Shown piece by piece: positions 24,653-35,012 of a DNA stretch of 64,000 nt. The position numbers and the translations under genes are program-made. The notes beneath the pieces were generated by a model. The model was not told where the DNA came from, made no database searches, and saw only the letters and a program-made list of their open reading frames with translations. The stretch spans positions 29,184 through 93,183 of the forward strand of contig JADFUC010001002.1 in NCBI GenBank assembly GCA_019722365.1, given 5' to 3'. Source of the DNA: Lithospermum erythrorhizon. Taxonomy: Eukaryota; Streptophyta; Magnoliopsida; Boraginales; Boraginaceae. How positions within the stretch are numbered: the first letter of the stretch is position 1; every line of letters starts with the position of its first letter.

Positions 24653-27600
24653 AACTCTATTCCTCTTTGTTGGATAATAACACACATATGGGTAATGTTA
24701 AGTTTAATCTAACCGGGGTCGCTCCCAAGACGTACTCTCTAAGTGATCGAACCGGGCCGACTCCTGTAACATGTTCGACAGTGCCCAAGGTCTCTTAAAC
24801 GAACCGGCCGGCCGATAAGCGGGATTAACGGGTTCTATTCGCCCGAGGTCTACGTATCGGGGCCACGCACCGCTTCAGATTAAACAAACTATCGCCATCT
24901 CCATCATTTATTTTTTGCATTAAACGCCCCAACGCTTACCTTAATCTGTATACCGCTTATTTACAATAAAAAATAAAATCATTTACTCTAATCGACAAAT
25001 AACATTTCAGAATTTAAATAACGATTTATTAATGGGGCTCAAATAGAATTTAAGATACAATAGCTTCATTTTCTTCTCATTAACAATTAATACCGTACAA
25101 ACTTAAAAACGCAAAACCATACAATAATTATTGCCAAATTGCTCATGAAACCTAAAAGTTACAAAGTCACTAATATTTCCCATGTCATGATTGCCCACAA
25201 ATTCACGCCACCCCCATCATATAAACATGATGTGTTTCATCACCATCCAAGAACCTTCAATTTTTAATTTTGACATCACGAAGCTCGTCATCCTTAGCTA
25301 GCTTACACTCATGGCTACAAAAAGTTGACACGTTCGAACTAAGTGCGGAAAATTGAGCCTCGCGGACGGATCTACGATAACCTCAAAAACCTCTACACGG
25401 CACCCCCTTGAAAAACTCTTTACCACGTTGGATCCCAACGGTTAATTTTTGCAACGACTACAAATAAGTAACCGCTACTTTTATGAATAAGCGTGGTAAC
25501 GTTTGATCAAACGTTACCACGTTTATTCCCTGCAGAAAAATGTACAAAGACACCACAGAGCTCAAGCAGGCACAACATTATTCATTTCACAACCTCACAA
25601 TCATTTCTAAGAATTGTAATACTCACAATCACTTTTTAAGCAATTGTAATACTCACAATTATTTTCTAAACTCCTAGCCCGCATGAATATAAATTGTGGT
25701 CGCTTATCGAAAATATTTTAAGGCCATCGTTTCTTTTTTTTTTTACTCAATCTGCGATAAATAAGACTCGCTAAGCAAATCAGTTTTAGGTTAAAAATCA
25801 CGACTTTTCAACAACATAACATATATTTTAACTTCCCAAACCAAATGTATCTCAATTCAATCCTCAACTCTCATCCAAATCATCTCTTAAACATATTCAA
25901 CTACACAATATCATCAAATTAAATTTTAATTTGAATTAATAGGACCAAAAATAAATCAAAAGAAGTTGCTCAAGATGACGGCCGCAACCGGGAGTGGATC
26001 GTAGAAAGAGTCTCGACCAAAAACTCCACCACCACCACCACAACAACAAAGGGCGCAGGCGAGAGTGGATCAACTGTCACAATGAAGGCCGATCAGACTC
26101 GAGCATGTGGAAATTGTGTGGTAATCGTGCAGTTTATTTGAAGTTATTAGAAAGATGTCAATAAAACCAATTATTCAACTTTTACTAGCGACCGTATCCC
26201 AAGATAATGCACAATTTCATCATACACTTAGTGGTTACTTATTCAATGCCAGAATTACACAATTAATGAAACATGGGTAGTACGACGGAAGATGATTTAG
26301 TTAGCGTACGCGGCCTGAAAGTAGGAGGACTCCACCCATTATAACGAAATGAAAATCATTTAATTAATGATTGCGGTGATTCTTAACAATACCATATACC
26401 TAAGTTTACATGTGAGTATAAGATACTCAGCATCTTCAAAAAGTTTATTTGGAAGCGTCGTCAGGGGTCCTTTTACCCACCAAGAGTCGTTGTCTGAGCT
26501 TACTTTCACAAGTACGCATTTGTCATAATGAGCTATCACAGAACGGATTACAATAATGCCACATACGATGCTACTACATATGAACTATCAAAGAAACAAG
26601 CTCCGCATCAATATGGGATGACACTTTGTCATTCATAATAATCACCATGTAAGTTCTGCTTTAGAAAATCAACAAACGATACCACGTCACTCAGGTCAGA
26701 GCATGCTGGAGTGATAAAATGCTGCAAAAGCAGTTTGCTCAACAGCTTGAGCCTGGTGGACGACGCTGCGGGTTGTTCAACAAACGCTAAGCGCCTCGAC
26801 AGCCAATAGTACGGTTACCGGCAATCGTAGAGCTACTTACCTATCCACGCCTCTCCTCGCTTATTCCCCCTAATCGCCAGGTCCTCCTACGATCATCCGA
26901 TCGAGCTTTCGAGTCAATGAACGCCAACACGCTAACATCGGTTTGGGTGAGACGAGGACAAAGACGGCGGAACGGTGCTCGGGGATTGATCGTCCGACGA
27001 CAGCCAGTAGGATACGGTGCCGACAACGCACGTGACGCCACCACCCACCACCACCACCACCAATCGATCGGCCAAGCGATACGACAATTCAAGAGGACGA
27101 CATCGTGAGTGACGAGACATCGCTAAAACATACGAGCGAACGTGTTTGTTCTTACGGTACGTATTTCAAGTTTCAAACAATTACGGTTCCTTTTATTTTA
27201 TGTCACGTACTTTGGTATTCGAACAATTTAAGTTTTTATGTTATACATTTTAGTATTCAACAATGACATGTTACGTGGTCATTTAACATCATGTCGCCTG
27301 TTTGCACTTAAATTGCTACTGTTAATTGTTATGTCAAGTTTAATTTCTATTGTATTCCTCGCAATATTTACGTCTTAAAAGGTGACATCGTCTGCTCTAA
27401 ATGTCACACATTTATTTATTTTCTACTTATGTAATACAAATACGTATTAACACTTTTAACGCCTTAAACTATGACGTCATTCCAAACGTCAATGCTTAGC
27501 CTATGCTACTTCAGAGGATACAACACGTGACAGTAACACTTTTCGTTTTAAACGCATATTAGCGGCCAAGCGTGCCGAATACCACCGAATATTGCTGCTC

Positions 27601-28429
27601 AACTGCAAGAAATGTCCTAACTTTGGCCCTCATCCGCCTTCACTTAACGGACCGGGCCGCTCGGGCCTTAACGGACCGACCGACTGAATCAACTCGCTGG
27701 TCGGGCCTCCGACCAGCGCCGGCCCTGTTGGGACTCGACCACGGATCATTAACCCACATCTATTCGATCACTCAAAAAATTTATGGATACCAAACAATAT
27801 CGAGCTTCTTAACTCGATTATGATATTGCTTGTCTTCTATGTAGAATCTAATCATATAAAAAATTGATAAATAAAGAAGTTATAGATTAATTATTGATTC
27901 AAAAATATATGTATATATTACCCTTTCTATCTTAAATGTAAGTCACCTATGTTGTTTATTTAGTTTTTCAGATAGTGAATATTTGATAAATATAACCTCA
28001 TCTAATATTACTTAATGATCCAAATATTTCTTTTGTATTTTTGTACTTACCTTTCATTAATTTTTTCAATTTAATTATACCTAATAATATAGTAAAAGGG
28101 ATTATAACTATATTTGGAGAAAAAAATTGGTAGTAAAAATGGTTTAGAAAAGGTGACTTATAATTACACCTAATAATTATGTATGAAAACTATACTTAAT
28201 AATTATCGGCACACCATCAAGTAAATCAAAAGTTGAAGCCAATTTTTTACAACTTTTCATTCGCAAAAATTTTGATTTTTCATATGGAGTTAAAACTAAA
28301 ATTTGAATTATGCCTACTCCACCTTGTAGATACTATAGATTATAAGAACCCATCTAGATTCAACTTGGATTAATGTACATCTAATTCATAAGAGATTAAC
28401 TATTCACCACGGGGATCATATATTTAAAA
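24653..28429. other. unassigned intergenic DNA with GC-rich patches and one long palindrome
   Basis: GC-rich patches occur at about 24710-24900 and 26840-27120. The second includes a CCACCACC run coding five His in one frame, and minus-strand frames of 62-83 codons that overlap each other. None resembles a known protein. From 27130 to 27560 there is repeat-like DNA with recurring TGTCACGTACTTT-type words. I see no supported gene. Confidence 0.4.
25492..25521. repeat. perfect 30-bp palindrome
   Basis: CGTGGTAACGTTTGA is followed directly by its exact reverse complement, with no loop. With one mismatch the symmetry extends to about 42 bp. No inverted-repeat transposon could be drawn around it. 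Confidence 0.9.
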
Positions 28430-28790
28430 TGACTCGTTCGATCACACATGTTTCGAGAAAGTATTATTGCCCAATTAAATTCGTGAATGGATATTAAGTT
28501 TACATTTTTGGAACAAATTAACAGTTAAAATTATCCAATACTCATTTTTTCAAATAATTTTTCAATTTTTAATAAATTTGAAAAATATTTCGCGTCAAAT
28601 ATTAATTAATCTCGTCAAATATTTTTATTCAAATTATTCTGCGTCAAATATTTTATAAATTCATTAAAATTAAAAATTATTTAAAAATGAGTGTTGAATT
28701 AACCCTTGTCAATTTATACCCAAAAGTCGAGCAGTGTCCATTTGTGAATGATTAGGTGAGACACTTTTTGGCGTGATCGAATGAATCGTT
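28430..28790. mobile_element. fold-back MITE-like inverted repeat
   Basis: The two halves are imperfect reverse complements. The outer part shares a TCGATCAC motif and the inner part an ACTCATTTTT-AAATAATTTTT tract. The core near 28600 has three copies of a TCAAATATT word. It has no coding capacity, and family and target duplication are undetermined. Confidence 0.5.
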
Positions 28791-29580
28791 ACAACGTCGT
28801 GAAATAGTGAAGAAAGATGAAAACATGAAACCATCATCTCTGTAGAGATTTTCATCCGACGTCTATTTTAAAACATGGAAAAATCCGTCCGTTCATGTCA
28901 TTAAATGATATTTTTATCATAAAAATCCTCCTAGAACTGATTAATTCCATTTTTTTTTGCTTTCCAAATCTCATTTTAATTTTATTCCTTAACTAATTGA
29001 TTTCCTTCTGCACTAATTAATTTTAGTTCAGAGTTTCTATATTTCAAATACACAACTCTTGAATCACACTAACAATAAAACTAAAATCCAATCCACTTTC
29101 TCCTTTCTCCTCCCAGGGGCTACAATTGATTAAATATGGTATGAAAATTAAGGTAAATTGCATACATCAATTTTTTGCTACAACTATTTGAAATGACATA
29201 TTTTCAGTTCATTAAATTAGATGGGCCACCGTTCGTCCAAACGTCTATGTTCAAATATGGCATAATTTAGCTATGGCCATTGATCTTTGAAAATATGCCA
29301 TGCGCCGCCCATACATGCTCCGCAGCCTAAGCTCATATTTGTTCAGCTTTTAAGCCTTTATCTATGGTTTTTTGCTTTTCTTTTTTTTTGGTTTTTCATT
29401 TGTTATAAAATTCAGATATTTTCTTGATTTGAAGTTTTACTCAAGTATTTTTTGTAATTGTTGTGTTCTTTTTTCTCCTTTTTGTTGCATATTTTTATAC
29501 TCCGTATTTGTTACCGTTTTCTACAATTTATACATTATTAGTAATTGGTGTATCTAAAAACTTTTTTACTAAAATATTAT
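28791..29580. other. unassigned AT-rich intergenic DNA
   Basis: It contains long T-rich runs (29370-29560) giving a 61-codon frame made mostly of Phe and Leu, which I take as an artefact of composition. Confidence 0.5.
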
Positions 29581-29581
29581 A

Positions 29582-29822
29582 TTCCCTCCGTCCCTATTTC
29601 TAATTATTTTTCATGTGCACAATTGTCTAATTATTTTAGTCAATTTTTATTCCATCATCCCTATTTCTAAGAACTTTTATACTAAAATATAATTCATTTT
29701 TTATGGTTCTATTTTATTAGGTAAGAAAAAGTGGAGAAAAAATTAAATTTGTGAGATAAATTTAAATTTTACTTAAACTTGATGCAAAAATAAACGATCC
29801 TTAAAAATAGAGATGTAGGGAG
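29582..29822. mobile_element. Stowaway-type MITE
   Basis: The left end TTCCCTCCGTCCCTATTTC and the right end, read inward, CTCCCTACATCTCTATTTT form the typical Stowaway terminal repeat. The element is about 240 bp and is flanked by TA on both sides, the usual target duplication of Tc1/mariner-derived MITEs. Confidence 0.8.
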
Positions 29823-30264
29823 TATTCAAATTCAAGCAAAGTTTATATCTTGGCTCGTGAACTTTAATTGTCATTAGAGTTATCTGAGTAGAAGAAGAAA
29901 AAGTAGTAAAAAACATCATTAAAATTGTAAAATAATAATTAATTAAAATGACATTATTTGGTTGATTGATAATTTAATAACAAAATGCCAGTTAGTAATA
30001 TTGAAAATGTAAAAATGTAATTTTCTACACTAGAATCACAAATGAAATATCCATCATAGTTAGAATTACATATCTTTAAAAAAGGTATCCGGAGGAGTAT
30101 CAATTAAGTAAAAAAAACTACTCCGTATGTAAAAAAGAATATCTAACTAGAGAAAAAGGAATAAATGAAGTTTTATGTAAAAACCACACATACCAAGCGA
30201 TCCCATTTTGCAGTTAATACATACAACTATACAAGTAGTGATTACGAATCGTGTTTTCCTTAAA

Positions 30265-30530
30265 TTTGCTCTATATATACTTACTTATATAGAGAGAGAG
30301 CAAGACATCACCCATTGCAACTAAGCTAATTATTATGCATCAAGTTCTAATGAAGTGAGACAATACAAAGACTCGAGCTTTACCTTAAGCTTTGCCCTTT
30401 CACGAATAAGAGTAAGAGATGCTTATATTCTTACACAATTGTTGATGTGAACATGTGGTGGTGGGTGTCGAAGATGATTGAGATGCCAAAACTAGATAGT
30501 ATGATGAAACTTTGTGATGTTATAAAATAG
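30265..30530 (+). promoter_or_regulatory. possible promoter and leader with a 25-codon open reading frame
   Basis: CTCTATATATAC at about 30269 and a second TATATAG at 30288 precede a GAGAGAGAG tract, then a leader-like segment. A small frame at 30453-30530 starts MWWWVSKMIEMPK and ends at a stop whose last base is the first base of the adjoining Mutator-like element. The pre-insertion sequence, rebuilt from the target duplication, would also have stopped there (TAA). No family is recognised. It may be a small transcribed locus whose 3' part was separated by the insertion, or chance. Confidence 0.25.
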
Positions 30531-30829
30531 GTTAATTGACGTTATCTTGTCGTATCTTTTAGTTAATTATTATAATTTTTAGTCTTACCGAGGCATGAAT
30601 TACAAAACATGTCTTTTGAGCAGTCCATAAAAGCTTTCTATCTTTTCGAGGCTTGAGTACCACATAAAATTTTTGCTATTATTGAGTCACTTATCTTTCG
30701 GTTTTTGCATCAAATGAATATTTTGCCCCCAACACTAAACAAAAGTATACGGATCATATTTTAAATAATTAAAATAGCTTCTTTCTTTTTTAACGCTTTG
30801 CTACCACTTGCCCCCACTCTATGTCCATG

Positions 30830-31290
30830 AACTATTGTCATTTTTATCTTTAATACTTACATAGCCCTACTTTGGAGTCTTGAACTATAATCCACGAACT
30901 ATTATCATTTTGTTTTTGACGTACCTTACCTACCCTTTACCTACGATTCTGAACATAGTCATGAAGTATTATCATTTTTGTCTTTGGCAGCGCACCACCC
31001 TCTTACCGCGGTCCACACGAACTATTGTGTTTATCTTTGACATACTTTACCATCGGTACTGCGGTCACGAACTATAGTCCTCGGCTATTATCATTTTTAT
31101 CTTTTGGCATTACTTCTTTACCTATCTTTTACTGACAGGTCCACTGGTATAGTCTGACTATTGTTGTTTTTATCTTGACATGGCTTTTCCTACTTACCCA
31201 CCACCACTTACCTACGGTCTACTGCGTACTATAGTCACTGAACTATTCTCATTTTTTATCTTTGACATACCTTACCTACCCCGTCCCAGA
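30830..31290 (+). repeat. minisatellite array in the left MULE arm
   Basis: About six degenerate copies of a roughly 65-80-bp unit containing GAACTATT, TCATTTTTATCTTTGACAT and ACCTACC. The opposite arm (about 32220-32460) carries the inverted counterpart with G-rich GGGTAGGGG motifs. Confidence 0.75.
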
Positions 31291-31756
31291 TCACTGAACT
31301 ATGGTAGTGAGCTGACCCAGCCGTTTTCTTCTTTGAGCCACGCTTTTGGCTTTATACGGTGGTGCGAAATATTCCCGTCATGCTCACTGTCTGATGAATT
31401 CCCAGGGCGATTCACGACCTCCGTGGACCTGACTTACGGTTCTTCGCGTAAATCCACCTACGATGCAGATCACCGATTTCACGGTTTCCGATGGAATCCG
31501 ACTCGGCCTGTCGAACCGTCAGTAGGACAACAGAATCTGATGTCGACCACGATCAAACCAATGAATTCCATACCCGTACGGAATTGGATAAATAAAGGCG
31601 TACCCGTGAGATGACAGTCCTCTTACCTAAAAACCCAATATAATTGCATGATAATACATTAGCCAAATACATAATTTCCAACCAAAATTACCAAACCTAA
31701 TCAAGATCGTATTTTTTCTCAACCAATTACATCGCAAGCCGTAATATTGGAAAAAG

Positions 31757-31930
31757 ATCAATTAACTGGTCAAAAGCGAACATTCTCTAATTCATGACAA
31801 ACACCGCAAAATAACCAAAATGATCAATTAACTAGTCGATAAGCGAACTTTATCAACAATTACATGACAAACCTGACCTCGCCCAAAGCTATCAATTAGG
31901 CTAAAGCCGAACTCTTGTCCATATTACACA
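31757..31930 (+). repeat. short tandem repeat of about 68 bp inside the MULE
   Basis: Three units each begin ATCAATTA, followed by a GTC/GCT-AAAGC-GAAC motif and, in the first two, CATGACAAAC. It lies between the central GC-rich segment and the right arm. Confidence 0.6.
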
Positions 31931-32734
31931 AAAATAAGCATGAATCTTCAATAACACACACAAAAAAGAACCCTTTAAATAAAAAATAGTGGAACAATGA
32001 AAACCCGAAGAAAATCTGAGAAATTAGGGTGTGGAAAGCTTGAACGAATTGGGTTAATTTGTGGAATTAGGGTTGTTTTTTGATGGAGGATCTTTACCCA
32101 AAAAAACAAGAATCAAAGAGAAAGAGAAGGGGAATGAGGAGAAATGGAGATTGTGAGGATTGAGGTAGGACTCGACTTGTTTCACGCGGAGGAGGGACCT
32201 TGATCATTGAAGAAAATTCAGAATTTGATGAAGTGTGATAGTTCGAGGGGTGTGGGGTAGGGGTAGGGTAAGGTATGTCGGAATACAAAAATAATAATAG
32301 TTGAGGAGGCGTAGGGTAGGGGGTGGGGATAAGGTATGTATGAATAAAAATGGCAATGGCTTCGAGAATTTTGTGGGGTAAGGGGGTGGGGAGGTAGGAG
32401 TAGGGAAAGGTAACGTATGTCAAAGATTAAAATATGATAGTTAAGTGGAGTTTAGGGAAGAGGCGGGGGTAGGGTGGAGTGTCGTAAAAAGAAAATATCG
32501 GGGTTCCTATTTAATTATGTAAAATATGGTTCATATACTTTAGTTTAGTATTAAGGCAAAATAGTCATTTTGTATAGAAACCGAAAGTATAGAGACTCAT
32601 TGCTGTTAAAAATGGGGATAGGAACCAAGCCTGGAAAGATAGAAAGTTTAGGGACTGATGCATGAAGATCATGAAAGTATAGAGCCAGGATTCGCATAGC
32701 ATAGGGATCAAAAAGCGAATTAGCCTATAAAATA

Positions 32735-32943
32735 AGATTAGGTGATAAATTTACATAGAGTGTGTTTGGCTAAGTTTATTTGATCAAAATCAACTTATTG
32801 ACAAATATTTCTAATATTTAACTTATACTCTAAGTTTTAAGCAATTTAATTTTTAATTTTTAATAACTTATAAGTGATTCATAAGAAGTTTCAATTTTTA
32901 ATTTTTTTCACCAATTTATTTTTCTAATTTGACCTAATAAATT
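32735..32943. other. AT-rich spacer
   Basis: It contains GTGTGTTTGGCTAAGTTTAT, a motif that often begins plant MITEs. A convincing partner end was not located. Confidence 0.35.
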
Positions 32944-33119
32944 ACTCCCTTCATCCCTTTTTGTTGGGGATTTTTTCAATTTAGGAAATTCTAAATTTGA
33001 TTCACACTATGGCCAAAATGAATATGTTATAATGGAGGTAAAATAATTAACTAGACACAAAAATGCCTAAAACTTTGTGTGAAGTTAAATGAGACTAAAA
33101 ATAAGGGATGGAGGGAGTG
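32944..33119. mobile_element. Stowaway-type MITE, second copy
   Basis: Ends ACTCCCTTCATCCCTTTTT and, read inward from the right, CACTCCCTCCATCCCTTATT. It is about 176 bp. TA is present on the left but is TG on the right, so one duplication copy has mutated. Confidence 0.75.
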
Positions 33120-33893
33120 CTTGATTACCCCTTATTTAATATCAAATCACTCCCCTTATTTAATAAATTACTTGATTATCCCTATTTTTAGTCATGAAAC
33201 ATAAATTTTAGTTATAATTATTTTTTATTATTTCAAATATTAAATTACTCATTAGTTTAGTATAGTGTTAGGACAAATATTTGATAATTGAGGATTACGC
33301 CGTTTTTAAAAAGCAACTGTCATTTGGATTGGAGGTAGTATATTGTTACTTGTTGCACAAGCTGACAAGTAATAATCCGCCGCCCGTTTGCTTGTTTTGG
33401 GGACCTATTTATTGTATTTAATGATATTAATTGGCTTGTGTGTCCTTCCTTGTCTTCATTTATTCCTTATGAAGCGTCGAAGTATTTTTTAGTATTCGGG
33501 TTTTGGGTTTCCCATGTGTCCTTCTGACAATTTTAGTGTTTTTTGATGAGCCAATCCGTTATAGTATCTTCTTGAAATAACCAATTTATTAATATATTAA
33601 TTAAATCTCAAAATGTTTAATTAATTTGATTTTGGGCAAATATCGGTAATATTTCACTACCAACAATCATTTTCTCTTCTTGGAAACTATTGAAGTCTAC
33701 GCAATCGTTGAAATACAACAAGGGCCCCAAACACCAAAAATTCATAAACACTTTGGTTAAATGTCTTTTGTTGGTAATGGAAAGCTTAAAATGATTAAAA
33801 AAAAAATTACTTTGTTAGTTTTAACAAACACTTGGTAACTTAGCATATAAAATTAATTAAAAAGTATAGAAACTAGAATCAAATTCTGAAAAC
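33120..33893. other. unassigned AT-rich intergenic DNA
   Basis: It has no supported gene and no terminal repeats that can be paired with confidence. Confidence 0.5.
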
Positions 33894-33901
33894 AATTTGA
33901 T

Positions 33902-34616
33902 TAGGATTATTCTTGGCGGGTAGCGAAACCGTCCGAATCCGTCCCTGTAAATTCGGTCGGATTAAGGTACTTGGTTGGCCAGTTCGATTATTTTATTTGG
34001 CCGAGATCGATTGAATTCGGACCGTAAAATCGGTAGAGATCAAGTAATATATAATAATCCCCTTCTTCCAATTCTTGGTTACATACTTAGGAAGGCAGGC
34101 GGCCCTTCCCTACATCCCGCTTCTTACATGCCACCTCGCTCCCTCATCGCCCAGGTTCTTCTCGTGAACTCCTCTCTCCCTTCCTTTTCTTCCTTTCTTC
34201 TTCTCTTAGCTTCCAAATTCAAATTGAAATGCTTAGAAATGTTAATTTTTTTTGGATTTCATAATTACTTAATTATTAGTTTGGAGTTTCTAACTTTTGA
34301 TTTTTGAATTAGGTTTTTTGATTTGGGGATTTTTTATTTAATTATTGATTTAAGATTTTTGATTTGGAAATTTTTGGTTTTAATTAATTATTTGTGATTT
34401 TTGGAATTAGGTTATGTGATTTGGGGATTTTTGGTTTCTGGATTGGATCCACCGAATCGGTCAGGAAACGGGATCAGTATCCACTGTAAGGTTTGAACCC
34501 GATTCGGTCCCGAAAAATATCGGAATATGATTATCGATGGAATTAGGTCGACAGTAGTTAGCGGTTCGATCCAGCGGTCTCGATATCGGGACCGAATCGG
34601 ACTGGTAACATCACTG
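33902..34616. mobile_element. non-autonomous hAT element
   Basis: A perfect 8-bp duplication, AATTTGAT, lies at 33894-33901 and 34617-34624, the hAT signature length. The right end read inward is CAGTGATGTTACCAGTCCG. The left end is a decayed match (TAGGATTATTCTTGGCGGG), followed by CCGTCC-GAATCCGTCCC. Both ends are rich in GGTTCGGTCC-type words. At 715 bp, with only a 110-codon frame of low complexity, it cannot encode a transposase. Confidence 0.8.
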
Positions 34617-35012
34617 AATTTGATGCATGTTATCTTTTGGCTACACTATCTACCAGCAAGGGAACCAACTACATTTGCACGATAACAGTAGAATGAAATG
34701 CACAAAATGACAATGAATTACTTGCTACTAAACGTACGTAGTCAAATAATGTTGTGAGAATTCCATTCGAATAACTTAATGTTTCTAGTGATTTCCTATA
34801 GCAATTAACATAAGAAAGAAATCTTGTCATACTCTATAATATATAGTTGGTACTTCATGCTAGCTCCTTCTCAAGACTACTCATTCTGCATCATTAATAA
34901 CGAACTTTGTTATTATATATTCCGTATAGTAATAGCAAGTGAATAAATGTTAATAATATATATAAAAATATAATAATAATACTAATAATGACGATAATGA
35001 TAATATGATAAT

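Larger units (their letters stand above)
30530..32725. mobile_element. Mutator-like element (MULE), long-armed, possible Pack-MULE
   Basis: The element is flanked by a perfect 9-bp duplication, TATAAAATA, at 30521-30529 and 32726-32734, the size expected of Mutator-like elements. Terminal inverted repeats start GGTTAATT and GGCTAATT and continue about 250 bp, sharing a CCAACACTAAAC / CCTTAATACTAAAC block. The arms then become inverted arrays of a roughly 70-bp unit (30830-31290 and, inverted, 32220-32460). No MURA transposase is present. The centre (31300-31620) is GC-richer. Sequence at 31990-32200 reads on the minus strand like a plant 5' leader (pyrimidine-rich, with CCCTAATTCC and TTTCTCAGATTTTCTTCGGG). 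That suggests, but does not prove, capture of host sequence. Confidence 0.8.

Noticed and set aside
26841..27108. Overlapping frames on both strands around a GC-rich patch
   Set aside because: Three frames overlap with no family similarity and no codon bias to choose among them.
31180..31614. 144-codon plus-strand open reading frame inside the MULE
   Set aside because: Its first third is translation of the arm minisatellite. The rest resembles no family I recognise and the leader-like sequence nearby is on the other strand. I kept it only as part of the possible capture finding.
32094..32423. 109-codon minus-strand frame rich in Pro, Tyr and Thr
   Set aside because: It is translation of the G-rich MULE arm minisatellite.
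30830..32460. Regularly spaced repeats that could suggest a CRISPR array
   Set aside because: The units are degenerate, the repeats fill most of the period and they are mirrored in the opposite arm. This is a transposon minisatellite in a plant genome.
34485..34505. GGTTTGAACCC, resembling a tRNA T-arm
   Set aside because: There is no acceptor stem, anticodon arm or D-arm around it. It sits in the right part of an hAT element whose ends are rich in such words.
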